Positions 1-8,515 of a DNA stretch of 64,000 bases are shown one piece after another. The notes below the pieces were generated by a model. That model did not search any database, was not told the DNA's origin, and worked only from the letters and a program-made list of their open reading frames with translations. Each line of letters begins with the position of its first letter. Position 1 is the stretch's first letter. This DNA comes from Rhodococcus opacus (GTDB lineage Bacteria > Actinomycetota > Actinomycetes > Mycobacteriales > Mycobacteriaceae): positions 1 through 64,000 of the forward strand of contig NZ_JAAXPA010000026.1 in assembly GCF_012396235.1 (NCBI RefSeq). Reading direction: 5' to 3'. The position numbers and the translations under genes are program-made.

Positions 1-369
1 GATCAACAACAACTTCCGAACCTAACCAGCTGAGGTTTGTGCACAAAACACGTAAAGACCTACTCGCCAACTAATTACCGAAACATGTTGCAAATCAACG
101 TCTTTCAAAAACGACTCAAAACCGGACGCAACAGACACCCGCGCGCCCGCCGGAACCCCGGCGCCGCCACTCCCCGAACAGGTCGCCGGCGACCCCCACA
201 TCACAAACCGGGGGCATGCCATCACACCAGGTCACAGCACTATTACGCCCACCGGTGCCGAGGTCGCATCGATCCCACCCCTAACCACCTACGCACCGCC
301 CAGAATGGGCAGCAGGGAATTCAGCAGTAGTTCGCGTAGCTCGCGGCGACGCCTGGGAGGGAGCGCGTC
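1..369. other. Left-edge stretch without a convincing gene
   Basis: Short open frames exist on both strands, but none has a recognisable domain together with a good ribosome-binding site. The strand of the first real coding trace (370) is plus. Confidence 0.4.
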
Positions 370-960
370 ATGGTGTTCGAGAGATTCTCCGATCAAGCCC
401 GTCAAGTGGTCGTCCTCGCCGCCGGCGCCGCCCGCACCCACCACCAGAACTCCGTCGGCACCGAACACCTGCGGGTCGGGATCTTCGACGCTGGCGGCCC
501 CGGAGCGGCGGCGCTGACCTCGTGGGGTGTCACCGCGCCGGCCCTCGAGTGCAAGCTCGGCGGTGTCAGCGCACCGGCGGGCTCCGCTCCGGCGGTTGAG
601 CACATCCCGAACACCGGCGAAGACGAAGAAGGTCCTCGAAGCCAGCCTGCGCCAGACTGCCCTGCTCGGGCACGAAGAGGATCGGCACCCGACCACCTCC
701 TCCTGGCCCTGCTCGACGACCCCGCCTCCACCGGCGCTCAAATCCTCACCGACCTTGCCTCCCTGCCCATCAGCGAGATGCGTGAGCACCTCAGACGCGA
801 ACTGGCCCAGCAGCCCACTCCAGGCCCCGCCCACCGCATCCCCATCCGGCTCAGCGACGACGAATACACCCGCGCCCACGCTGCCCCCCGCGCCGCTGGC
901 CAGCACCTCGAAACCTCCGGTCCACACCGCATCACCGACGCCCTCGAACAACCCGAATAG
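370..960 (+). pseudogene. Clp N-domain (ClpC/ClpA-like repeat) protein, twice frameshifted
   Basis: The first 40 residues (MVFERFSDQARQVVVLA, then a GTEHLRVGI motif) are the classic Clp_N repeat that binds adaptors of Clp AAA+ chaperones. Near base 608 the expected second half (KKVLEASLRQTALLGHE) continues in another frame, and near base 680 the first frame resumes with a DHLLLALLDD motif. Two compensating shifts keep one long frame open, but the middle 25 residues are nonsense in it. No AAA+ module follows, so the ancestor was probably a short stand-alone Clp_N protein. The start ATG at 370 follows a GGAGGGAGCG stretch. A pair of sequencing errors would be the alternative explanation. Confidence 0.65.
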
Positions 961-1095
961 CAGGTTCAGTCGGGGGTGAAGAACAGCGCCACCGACATGA
1001 AGAACCACACCACCAACGTCACCAACGTCACCAACGGGCAGGGCGAAGTCCACGCTCGGATCGGCCGCGGCGATGCGGCCCGTGACGGCGACGAC

Positions 1096-1734
1096 CTACG
1101 GGGTCATCTGTTCCCCGGATACGAGGGAAATCACCCGGCGCCCGACGGTGACGGTGTGGTCACCGAAGCGCTCATAGAAACGCCCCAACAACGTGACATC
1201 GACCGCGGCCGGGATGCTGCCGGTCCAGGCCGGATCCTCGATCAGGGCAAGCAACCGTCGATGCAGGTCGTCGAGCTCGTCGTCGCGTCTACCGATCTCG
1301 GCGGCCAGTTCGAGATCATGCGTGCGCAGAACCCGTTCGGCGAGGCCGGCCAACTCGGCCGCCACCCGCCCCATCTGCGAGAGCACTTCCTCCGCCTCAC
1401 CGGACGCGACGTGCTCGGGATGACGCCGGCGGACACTTTCGGCCACATGCTGCACCAGCCCGCCCATCCGGCTCACCAGGTGCACACCGGTGACCACCTG
1501 ACGGAGATCACGCGCCACCGGGCCCTGCAACGCCAACAGCGCCATCGCCAGGTCCTCGCACGGACCGCGCAACTCCTCGATCTGTTCGTTGAGGTCGAAC
1601 ACCCGCTCGGCCAGGGGCAGGTCAGCCCGCACCAAGGCATCGGTCGCCGCCCGGACCGCATCCCCGGCCAGCCGGCACATCGACGCCAGACGGTCGGTCA
1701 GCTCGTCGAGCTGCTCGTGAAACTTCATCCGCAT
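1096..1734 (-). CDS. phoU: PhoU-like phosphate signalling regulator
   Basis: About 212 residues, the usual PhoU length, beginning MRMKFHEQLDELTDRLA. It shows the two PhoU helical repeats, with a mid-protein QGPVARDLRQVVTGVHLVSRM and a C-terminal RFYERFGDHTVTVGRRV motif that matches the metal-binding E/D repeat of the family. PhoU proteins restrain the PstSCAB-PhoR phosphate sensor. No pst or pho genes are nearby, so this is an orphan copy. The open frame extends upstream, but that part belongs to a decayed neighbour. ATG at 1734 is chosen because GAGG lies nine bases before it; ATGs at 1740 and 1743 are alternatives. Confidence 0.85.
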   Translation of the reverse strand: MRMKFHEQLDELTDRLASMCRLAGDAVRAATDALVRADLPLAERVFDLNEQIEELRGPCEDLAMALLALQGPVARDLRQVVTGVHLVSRMGGLVQHVAESVRRRHPEHVASGEAEEVLSQMGRVAAELAGLAERVLRTHDLELAAEIGRRDDELDDLHRRLLALIEDPAWTGSIPAAVDVTLLGRFYERFGDHTVTVGRRVISLVSGEQMTP

Positions 1735-1799
1735 AACCATCATCCTCGTGCACCTGCCGAAGACAACACACCGGGACGTGTCATCTTTCCCGGTCCGAC

Positions 1800-2290
1800 G
1801 GCTCGCCCAGGCCGCGATTCTTCCCCGTCCATCCACGCGATCACGTCGAACACCCGCAGTACCGAGATCTCCTCGGGCGAGGCCCGCGTCCCCGAGGATC
1901 GACACCAGCCGGTGACGCAACGCGCCGTCGTCGGCGCAAAGTGCCTCCCGGACCGGGTTCAGATGTGCCCGCTCGGTGCCCAGCACCTGACTGACCACCG
2001 AAACCGAAGATCGGAAACAGCCGGGGACGTTTACGGGCAATCAACTTCGTCGCCTTCATCCCGCCCACGTCCCGCAGGCCGCGGAGGGCGGTTTCCAGGT
2101 CCCATGCGGGCCACCCAGGGGGCAGCGGCTCCGGTTCGTCGAAACCAGGTCCCGATCCGGGCCTATCGCCGTCAGAAGGGCGTTCAGCGCCTCCGCCTCG
2201 GCGTCCAGGATCACCCCGCACCGCCGTCGGGGGGGACCTGCGATCTGCGCCACGTCCGCGCCCGGTAGAGCGGCAGTCGACAAAGTGTCT
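1800..2290 (-). pseudogene. DUF6308-like protein, frameshifted
   Basis: Three frames must be joined to rebuild one protein: an N-terminal part (ILDAEAEALNALLTAIGPDRD), a middle (WDLETALRGLRDVGGMKATKLIARKRP) and a C-terminal part (SVVSQVLGTERAHLNPVREAL, later VLRVFDVIAWMDGEE). The middle with its RKRPxLFPIFD-like stretch resembles actinobacterial DUF6308 proteins, which have no assigned role. At least two frame changes are needed. The family name is from memory and moderately secure; the frame switching is directly visible. Confidence 0.5.
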
Positions 2291-2292
2291 CA

Positions 2293-3079
2293 TTATCGTG
2301 TATTTCGTTGCTGCAGAGGAGCTCTCGTTTTCGGCTCCTGAACCAGCAGTAGCAACGCATCACGTCCTCGTCTCCGGCGTTGCTCGGGCATCGACAGCCA
2401 CGAGCGATGATCCGCATCGGCCAACACCTCGGCCAGGGCTCGGACTCTGCCCCGATCACTTCCCCTCATCCGTGCCCGATCGGCCACGGGGTTCTCGATG
2501 GCGCACGCCAACACCACGGCATCGTCGAGATGACACCCCCGATCGCGGGGATCTTCCAGGTAGGCCGCGCCCTTGAGCACCAACGCCCCCAGGATATCGG
2601 GCACACTCAACTTGGTTGACACTCCATCGATCTCGATCAGGCAGTCCACCGTCTTACGCAACGCGGACGTGCCCGCAGGAACGGCGAACACCTCACGCCC
2701 CGACACCCTGCCGAAACCGGGGTGCCAGGTGATCGGCGACCATCACATCGACCTGCTCGACACCACCCGAACGTACGAAACGGTGCACCCGCCCCCTCAC
2801 CGGCATCTGCAACTCGTATCCGATCTGCTCGAGCCGGGCACGGACACCGCCGAACGTCGCGGCACCGGTCTCCACATGCAGAATCATGTCGACATCGACG
2901 GTCACCCGGGTCGGCGGCACACCCGCGCGCACCGCATGAAGCTGAACCATCAACCCGCCGATCAACGTCCACTGCTCGGACGGAATCATCTGGGCGATCT
3001 CGGCGGCCTGCGGCCACGGCGGCCCCCACCCACCGACCGGTGCCTGCACCGTCCACACCGGCCGCTCACCGGAAATCAT
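2293..3079 (-). pseudogene. AbiEii-like nucleotidyltransferase toxin, one frameshift
   Basis: The upstream part reads LIGGLMVQLHAVRAG, then TVDVDMILHVE, the nucleotidyltransferase pattern (GG helix followed by a D-x-D pair) of AbiEii-type toxins. The frame ends prematurely at 2693. The overlapping frame from 2706 continues the same fold (REVFAVPAGTSALRKT, then LVLKGAAYL and HLDDAVVLA). Removing one G from a run of four Gs near 2702 joins the two into one protein of about 260 residues. Its start overlaps the end of the AbiEi-like gene by 14 nt, the normal antitoxin-toxin order. As sequenced, the toxin is likely dead unless the G run is an assembly error. Confidence 0.7.
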
Positions 3080-3767
3080 CGAGCAACTCCCCCAGCACCC
3101 GCGCCCCGGCGCTGCGCTCCCGGGTGTCGAGCGACTCCATCAAATCCACCGCAACAGTCGCCACCGGCAACGTCGTCGTCGTGAAAAACCGGTCCAGCGC
3201 AGTGACCACCCTCAACGTCACGTCCCCCTCACCGTCCGCCACCAAACCGAAGGTATCGATCACGCCGGCGAGGTCGTCGCCGACCACATACCCGTCCACA
3301 GCACCACCAGCCCTTCCCGACAAACCGAACCGGCCCGCCACCCCCGGAACATGGGTCAGCGCACTGACACCGGTGGCCGCCACGTACCCGCCGGTGACAA
3401 GAGTGTTCAGATCATCGCCCCATCCCCGCATCCGGTGCACCCGCGCGCGCCGGCGGGCAAGAAATGCCACCTCGGTCGCGCTCGCCCGGCGCAGCCGATG
3501 CCTCAGACGACTCGCCTGCGAAGGAGAAATCCAATCCACCCCCACACCAGACAACATCGCCAACGCCGCCCACGCCACATCCCCGTTCCACGGCCGGCCT
3601 CGATGGCGGTCCGTCTGCGCCACACGGTGCACCGACCCCGCATCCAACAACAACGCCTTCCCCACCTCCCGCGTGACCACCAACTCCCCCGCCCGCGCGA
3701 GACGAGTGACCTGCCGGCCGGACACGCCCAGCTCGGCAGCCGCCGCCGACACCGACATCTCACCCAT
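3066..3767 (-). CDS. AbiEi-like antitoxin and repressor of a type IV toxin-antitoxin pair
   Basis: A 233-residue protein with an N-terminal helix-turn-helix (SVSAAAAELGVSGRQVTRLARAGELVVTREVGKALLL, in two overlapping parts), followed by an arginine-rich middle and a C-terminal domain that ends ARVLGELLDDF. The layout fits AbiEi-like antitoxins, which repress their own promoter and neutralise a downstream nucleotidyltransferase. The downstream gene is such an enzyme, now frameshifted. A near-perfect palindrome lies four bases upstream of the start and is the likely operator. ATG at 3758 is an alternative start. Confidence 0.65.
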   Translation of the reverse strand: MGEMSVSAAAAELGVSGRQVTRLARAGELVVTREVGKALLLDAGSVHRVAQTDRHRGRPWNGDVAWAALAMLSGVGVDWISPSQASRLRHRLRRASATEVAFLARRRARVHRMRGWGDDLNTLVTGGYVAATGVSALTHVPGVAGRFGLSGRAGGAVDGYVVGDDLAGVIDTFGLVADGEGDVTLRVVTALDRFFTTTTLPVATVAVDLMESLDTRERSAGARVLGELLDDFR

Positions 3768-3770
3768 ACA

Positions 3771-3796
3771 TATATGGTCGCACCTGCGACTATATA
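3771..3796. promoter_or_regulatory. Palindromic operator of the AbiE-like pair
   Basis: Twenty-six bases centred on GTCGCA-CC-TGCGAC, flanked by TATAT and TATATA, are palindromic except for one outer position pair. On the minus strand the TATATA could serve as a -10 element, so a bound repressor would cover the promoter. Confidence 0.6.
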
Positions 3797-3938
3797 ACGC
3801 AATAAGTGCAGTTCAATACACCTATTTAGCCGTTGCCCGACTGCGACCGGGCATTCCCGTCCGACACGTCTAGGACTGCGACGTCGTCGTCCATAGCCCA
3901 GCTCCGCCGCACGAGAGGCGACATCGATCCGCACCACG

Positions 3939-4430
3939 TCAGCCACGCCAGGCTCCGTCCAGGATCGCCCGACGCAGGTGCTCGCCGGCTTCCGCCGCAT
4001 CCGGGCCCGGGCTGGCGAGCACATCGTGCAACGCGATGATCGGGTCGACCCGCACTGGCAGCACCTCGTCGATCGCGGTCGGATCGACCCGCGCCGTCGG
4101 TTGTGCCGCCGCGGCCGCGGTGCGCCACAGGGTCCGGTCCGCCCACCGCGTCCACGGCCGACGACCACGCCGCAGACCCCGGTCCCCCGACCCGGCCTCG
4201 GTCGACGCCGCCGCGGTGTGTTCGACACCCCCGATGACGACACGCCCCTCCTCGACCGCGATCAGATCCACCACCCCCTCCGCCGCCAGCCCTCGCAAAT
4301 ACGACGTCGCACGCGGGGTGACAAGCAGAAGGCGGTCCCCGCACGTGCGGCCGGGAATCAGGTCGCCCACCCGTAACGCGAATAGTCCGCGACGGCTCGC
4401 GGTCGAGGCATAGTGCCGACCACACCCCAT
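3939..4430 (-). pseudogene. Unrecognised protein, probably decayed
   Basis: The frame reads plausibly from ASRRGLFALRVGDLIPG through LVTPRATSYLRGLAAEG to RVDPIIALHDVLASPG. A continuation with coding character (DVVRIDVASRAAELGYG) lies in another frame just downstream toward 3850, so a frameshift near 3965 is likely. I do not recognise the family. It lies upstream of the AbiE-like pair on the same strand, separated by about 60 bases from that operator. Confidence 0.3.
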
Positions 4431-4786
4431 GACGGGGCCACCGCCGACCTACAGGCGGATCGCCATAAACACCGCCGCGACTCGCGCCCAGCACTCGCCG
4501 CCTCCGACCCGACGAACGGCGGCGTCTACACGAAACCCTCAGACCGATACAACGCATGCGCCGCCGTCATAATTCGCAGCGACTCAAGACGAACCGTGAC
4601 AAACCCCTCCGCGCGTGCAGCATCAAGCAGCTTCTCTCACGCGCGGCCGTGCGCAGCGGCGACGTCGCATAGTGGATCTCGGTCGAGGGTGCGGTGGCGG
4701 TGTGCTGATCGAGGAATCGGTTACGGATGTCACGCGCCCACCGTCCGGTGAACGCACGAGTGAGCGCGGTAGGACGCCCCCTGGCG

Positions 4787-4985
4787 AGTGCGTCACGCAC
4801 CACCATCGAAGCCGACCACATCACCCTGTCCACCCGTATCGCCGCACTCCTGTTCCTGCTCTACGGTATCCCCGTCCGCAGGATCGCCGAACTCACCCTC
4901 GACGACATCACCACCACCCCGCCCGGAACCACCGTCAGGATCGGCACCCTCCCTGCCCCACTGCCCGAACCTGCTCGCCCTCGTA
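4787..4985 (+). pseudogene. Tyrosine recombinase remnant
   Basis: The segment TLSTRIAALLFLLYGIPVRRI followed by AELTLDDI matches the start of the catalytic domain of actinobacterial phage-type integrases (a TRIAxLLxLLYGxP helix, then RLTxDDV). Only about 60 residues survive, and the next recognisable piece (NLLALVRQHLL) is in another frame. The catalytic R-H-R-Y set is incomplete, so this is inactive debris from an earlier insertion next to the ubiquitin-like operon. Confidence 0.5.
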
Positions 4986-5162
4986 CGACAACACCTCCTG
5001 ATGAGCTGCACGCTTCCGTACTTCTCGCAGGTTGGATCCGACACTGCGGCAAAACTCGCGGGCGCCGACCATGTCTGACGCCGCCGATTTTCACTCTGAC
5101 CGTCTTCGTCGTCTTCTCTGTAGACGGCGTCAACACTAGACGCGTAAATGAGAGGAAAGTCG

Positions 5163-5489
5163 ATGAGTGTGTCGAACAAGCTGCATCCGGAGCAGGGTAC
5201 GTCGAGCGGCGGCAAGGACAACCACCCAATCAAGGTCACGATCCGAACCCTCGCCGGACACAGTGCCTCCGAGACCGTCAAACCGAACGACACCGTGGCG
5301 GAAATCACCGCCTCGTCCGTGAAACGTTTCGTCGCGAAAGGCGAGCTGCCGGCTGGCGACTACATGCTTGCTTTGCCGCGCCTTGGTGGCGAGGGTGAAC
5401 TCGACCCGACCGCGAGACTGCGTGACGTCAGCGTCGTGGACGGTGATGTACTCGTACTAGTGGATCGCAAGCCTCAGGTCGATGGCTAA
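5163..5489 (+). CDS. Ubiquitin-like modifier protein
   Basis: This 108-residue protein heads the operon. After a polar N-terminal tail (about 25 residues) comes a beta-grasp-like domain: IKVTIRTLAGHSASETVKPN, an alpha-helical ITASSVKRFVAKGEL, then LRDVSVVDGDVLVLVDRK. The chain stops at a C-terminal glycine (VDG), the residue that E1 enzymes adenylate. ATG at 5163 is chosen over ATG at 5148 because AGAGGAAAG lies just before it. E2, JAB and E1 genes follow directly, with start-stop overlaps, which identifies it as the modifier of a bacterial ubiquitin-like (Bil/Bub-type) conjugation system. Such systems are known to give anti-phage defence; the target here is unknown. Confidence 0.8.
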   Translation: MSVSNKLHPEQGTSSGGKDNHPIKVTIRTLAGHSASETVKPNDTVAEITASSVKRFVAKGELPAGDYMLALPRLGGEGELDPTARLRDVSVVDGDVLVLVDRKPQVDG

Positions 5490-5902
5490 TGGCACTGCAT
5501 CCTGCGGTGCTGGCAGATCTGCTCGACACCGAGGTGCGCCACGCCCGATCCAGACTGGGTGATCGGGCACACGACCTTCGCCGCGCTGGTAGCGACTTGC
5601 TGTTGACACTGCGCCGCCCAGACGGATCCTGGACGCTCCGACTCGACGGTTCACGCTACGACGCGGAGCCCTTCGACGTCGCACTCGTAGATGAAAATGG
5701 CTCTATCCTCCCGCTCGAACAATGGATCCCCGGATACGCCCACGGAATACATAGCAGTCTGCAAATCCCCTGGGTGTGCGTAAGCGGCACCCGCGCGTAC
5801 TACGCACACGAAAGCCACTTCGCTGAACGATGGGATGCCGTCCGATACGCACATCGGGCCGACAGCCTATTGGCGCACCTACTGACCAAGGCGGGCCTAT
5901 GA
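5489..5902 (+). CDS. E2-like conjugating enzyme
   Basis: The protein has 137 residues, and its ATG shares one base with the TAA of the modifier gene. The central region LRLDGSRYDAEPFDVALVD and the motif IPWVCVSGTRAYYAHESHF match prokaryotic E2-fold proteins, where the cysteine after P-W (Cys97 here) carries the modifier as a thioester. The C-terminal helix (WDAVRYAHRADSLLAHLL) is also typical. It should take the activated modifier from the E1 encoded two genes downstream and attach it to a target; no RING-type partner is obvious except possibly the cysteine-rich tail of the last operon gene. Confidence 0.78.
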   Translation: MALHPAVLADLLDTEVRHARSRLGDRAHDLRRAGSDLLLTLRRPDGSWTLRLDGSRYDAEPFDVALVDENGSILPLEQWIPGYAHGIHSSLQIPWVCVSGTRAYYAHESHFAERWDAVRYAHRADSLLAHLLTKAGL

Positions 5903-6375
5903 GCACGTTGGTACTACCCCATGAGTTGTGTACCGCTGCCCGAACGTTCTTCGAAGACTGCGGCACGCGGGGACACGAGGGAACGGCCATGATCAAGCAC
6001 AGCCCGTACGGGGCCGAACTGGTGATACCAGAACAACAGCCGTGGCGAGGTCACCGAGGCGAAGTCTCCGTTGAGGTCACCCGCCGTGGACAGATGCAAC
6101 TAGCCCAAGCCCTCGGCGCCGACGAACTGTACGTTGCACGAATCCACTCTCACCCAGCCGAGGCATACCACTCGCAAACCGACGACGCGAACCCCGTGCT
6201 GACACACGAAGGCGCCCTTTCCATCGTGGTCCCATTCTTCGGACTCGGCCTTCGTTTGGGATTGAATGCGTGCGCCGTACTACGCCGCGAAGGTGGCCGC
6301 TGGCGATCCTTACCAGTCGGGGCAGACCGCGATCGGTGGATCCAAGCAAGCCCGGGAGAAAACGATGCCCACTGA
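5899..6375 (+). CDS. JAB/JAMM-family isopeptidase
   Basis: A 158-residue protein that overlaps the E2 stop by ATGA. The zinc-binding JAMM signature is visible: an upstream glutamate in the EVSVEV strand region, then IHSHPAEAYHSQTDD, which fits H-x-H followed by a serine and an aspartate at the expected spacing. JAB proteases cut after the modifier C-terminus, either to mature it or to remove it from targets. The modifier already ends in glycine, so deconjugation is the more likely task. It belongs to the same overlapping transcription unit. Confidence 0.82.
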   Translation: MSTLVLPHELCTAARTFFEDCGTRGHEGTAMIKHSPYGAELVIPEQQPWRGHRGEVSVEVTRRGQMQLAQALGADELYVARIHSHPAEAYHSQTDDANPVLTHEGALSIVVPFFGLGLRLGLNACAVLRREGGRWRSLPVGADRDRWIQASPGENDAH

Positions 6376-7909
6376 TCCTCGACTGCGGCTTCTCGGTGAC
6401 GAGTCCGTCGCACACACCTCGACCCTCTTGCACGCACTCGATGACGTGCGCATCGCGATCCGAACCGGACCTGATATGGCAGGCAGGTACACCATCGCTC
6501 TAGCCGCATTCATGGGAATGACCGCCCGGCTCTTCGGCCAAGTGGTCTTGGAACGCCCAGTCTCCCTCGCAGACAACTGGTGGGGCGCCACCGACACTGA
6601 TCAGTTGATGACCGCGCTGGACAACGTGCGCCCACGTCCCCCTGAGCAACCGCGCCGTGAGCTGGTTGTGACCTTCGGCGACCGAGTCCCTGCCGGCGTG
6701 ATCGGGATAGGAGGAGACGATTACACGATTCGCCTCGGTACCAAGCCACAACCATTTGGGCAGAACGCCTCACACGCGCTCGGAGTGCACGGCGCTGTAT
6801 GCATAGCAGTCAGCCAACTCCTGTTGATCGCACTCGAATCTGTCGGCTTCTCGGGAGTCCGAGTAGTTGAGTCCTACGTGGCCAACCTGATCGATTACAA
6901 CCTGACCGCTGCGCCCGAAGCACCCCCGAATGCAGGTCAACACAACCTACATCTCGCAGTCGCCGGCGTGGGCTCTGTCGGCAGCAGCAGTCTCGCCCTG
7001 CTCGCCACCGCGCTCGGGAACCAAGACACTATGGGCACGCCTGTCCCACGAGGAACGCTGGCCAAAATCACGACCATCGACGCGGACACTATTGACCCCA
7101 CCCGAAACCCGTTTCGGTATCCTGCGCTACTCGGAACCGAGACTGGATCTAAAGCCGAGTACTTCGCAGACCGGCTCACCAAACTCGGTTTCGAGGCACA
7201 AGCTGCCCCTGGCACCGTAGCTGACTGGGTTCGAAGTCAGGACCAGCCGGGATTTGACGGACTACTGCTGTCCTCCGTCGACACGCTCACGGGGCGTCTG
7301 GAAGTGACAGACGCTCTCGCCCGCTCAACACTGTCTCTTGGCGTGTCGGGGCTGTCACTTCACGCCCAACGAGAGTTCTTCGCGGACGGGTTTGCCTGCC
7401 CCTTCTGTGACTACGTCAGCGCCCAACCTCCGATGACCCAGGCTGACGTTCACGCGGTAACCACTGGCCTACCGGTCCCCCGCGTCCTATCGCTGATGCA
7501 GGAGGGCGCCCGCCTCACCGATTCAGACGTCGACCAGGCAATTGCAGCAGGCAAAGTTCCTGCGCACCGCCGTGATGCACTCATCGGCGCGACGATCAAT
7601 GACTTGGTACGCCAGGCTTACGCCGAGGGCGAGGTGCGTTCACCTTCCGGAGATGGCGTGGTCGCAGTGGCCGCACCACAAGTATCTTGGTTCGCCGGGG
7701 TCCTAGCCGCTGCCGAGATCGTCAAACAGGTTCAAGGACTTCCGGTGGTCGACCGCCGGGTCGATGTAGACCTCACCGGTCTGCCTCCTGGGCTTGTCAG
7801 GCGCATAGCCGCAGACCGCACTGGTCGATGCTTATGTCGCTCCGGTACCCGTATTCGGTGGTATCGCGAACTGTACGAAAAACCTCCTATGGCTTCCGGC
7901 GCGTCTTGA
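6365..7909 (+). CDS. E1-like activating enzyme (ThiF/MoeB family)
   Basis: This 514-residue protein starts at ATG 6365, inside the end of the JAB gene and after GGGAGAA. An N-terminal domain of about 195 residues precedes the Rossmann nucleotide-binding part (LHLAVAGVGSVGSSSLALL, then TTIDADTIDPTRNPFRYP, which holds the ATP-binding D and R positions of the E1 family). Zinc-type cysteines occur as CPFC near residue 346 and CLC near residue 492. It would adenylate the modifier C-terminal glycine and pass it to the E2. The N-terminal extension is typical of E1 proteins in bacterial ubiquitin-like operons rather than of MoeB or ThiF themselves. Confidence 0.82.
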   Translation: MPTDPRLRLLGDESVAHTSTLLHALDDVRIAIRTGPDMAGRYTIALAAFMGMTARLFGQVVLERPVSLADNWWGATDTDQLMTALDNVRPRPPEQPRRELVVTFGDRVPAGVIGIGGDDYTIRLGTKPQPFGQNASHALGVHGAVCIAVSQLLLIALESVGFSGVRVVESYVANLIDYNLTAAPEAPPNAGQHNLHLAVAGVGSVGSSSLALLATALGNQDTMGTPVPRGTLAKITTIDADTIDPTRNPFRYPALLGTETGSKAEYFADRLTKLGFEAQAAPGTVADWVRSQDQPGFDGLLLSSVDTLTGRLEVTDALARSTLSLGVSGLSLHAQREFFADGFACPFCDYVSAQPPMTQADVHAVTTGLPVPRVLSLMQEGARLTDSDVDQAIAAGKVPAHRRDALIGATINDLVRQAYAEGEVRSPSGDGVVAVAAPQVSWFAGVLAAAEIVKQVQGLPVVDRRVDVDLTGLPPGLVRRIAADRTGRCLCRSGTRIRWYRELYEKPPMASGAS

Positions 7910-7942
7910 CGATGTGCCTGCGTCAGCTCACGGCATACTTCA

Positions 7943-8515
7943 GTGGTGAGCGTCGGCCGACAGTATGAGAAGGGCGAGGCTGCCGCGGTTCCGCCCATCG
8001 ATATCGGCGCACTCTACGAAGCCCACCACGTCCGGCTTCGGCGCCACGCCCAGGCGCGACTCCCAAGCAGTTTCCACCACGAAGTCGACGTGGCCCTCAT
8101 GACAGTATTTGCTCGACTGGTCCAGGCTCGAGCCGAAGACCGACTACCGGAACCTCGGAGTTGGGAAGCATTCCTGGTCGCTGCTGTCACTCGCGCATGC
8201 CAGGACCTCATCAAGACTGCCCGAAACAACGACGAGATCGATGACAATGATCCTCGAACCCATCGCGACGCTGAAACCGACCCGACGGGAGAGACGGCGG
8301 TACATCTCGTTGAACACGCTGATCGAGTAGTTCGGGCTTCGGCCGCACTCGAGACCCTTGATGACCGTTCACGCTTGATAGTGATCGGCAAGGATGGTTA
8401 CGAACGAACTAATCGCGACATCGGCGTGGAGCTAGGGCTATCCGGGCAGCGGGTGGGCCAACTGTACGACCAAGCGCTCAAGCAACTCAGGGAGGAGGTA
8501 GACCGAAACTCATGA
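7943..8515 (+). CDS. Sigma-70-family-like transcription factor in the ubiquitin-like operon
   Basis: About 190 residues, starting GTG 33 bases past the E1 gene. The N-terminal half resembles sigma region 2 (IGALYEAHHVRLRRHAQARL, then AFLVAAVTRACQDLIK). The C-terminal part (ALETLDDRSRLIVIGKDGYE, then NRDIGVELGLSGQRVGQLYDQALKQLREE) is a clear region-4 helix-turn-helix. Its stop overlaps the start of the HTH gene by ATGA, so it is part of the operon. A dedicated sigma-like factor in such an operon suggests the system controls transcription, or that conjugation regulates this factor; both are inferences. Confidence 0.7.
   Translation: MVSVGRQYEKGEAAAVPPIDIGALYEAHHVRLRRHAQARLPSSFHHEVDVALMTVFARLVQARAEDRLPEPRSWEAFLVAAVTRACQDLIKTARNNDEIDDNDPRTHRDAETDPTGETAVHLVEHADRVVRASAALETLDDRSRLIVIGKDGYERTNRDIGVELGLSGQRVGQLYDQALKQLREEVDRNS

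Noticed and set aside
976..2268. Long plus-strand open frame of 430 codons opposite phoU
   Set aside because: It is antisense to a clear PhoU gene and to the DUF6308-like remnant; the proline/arginine/histidine-rich translation has no domain.
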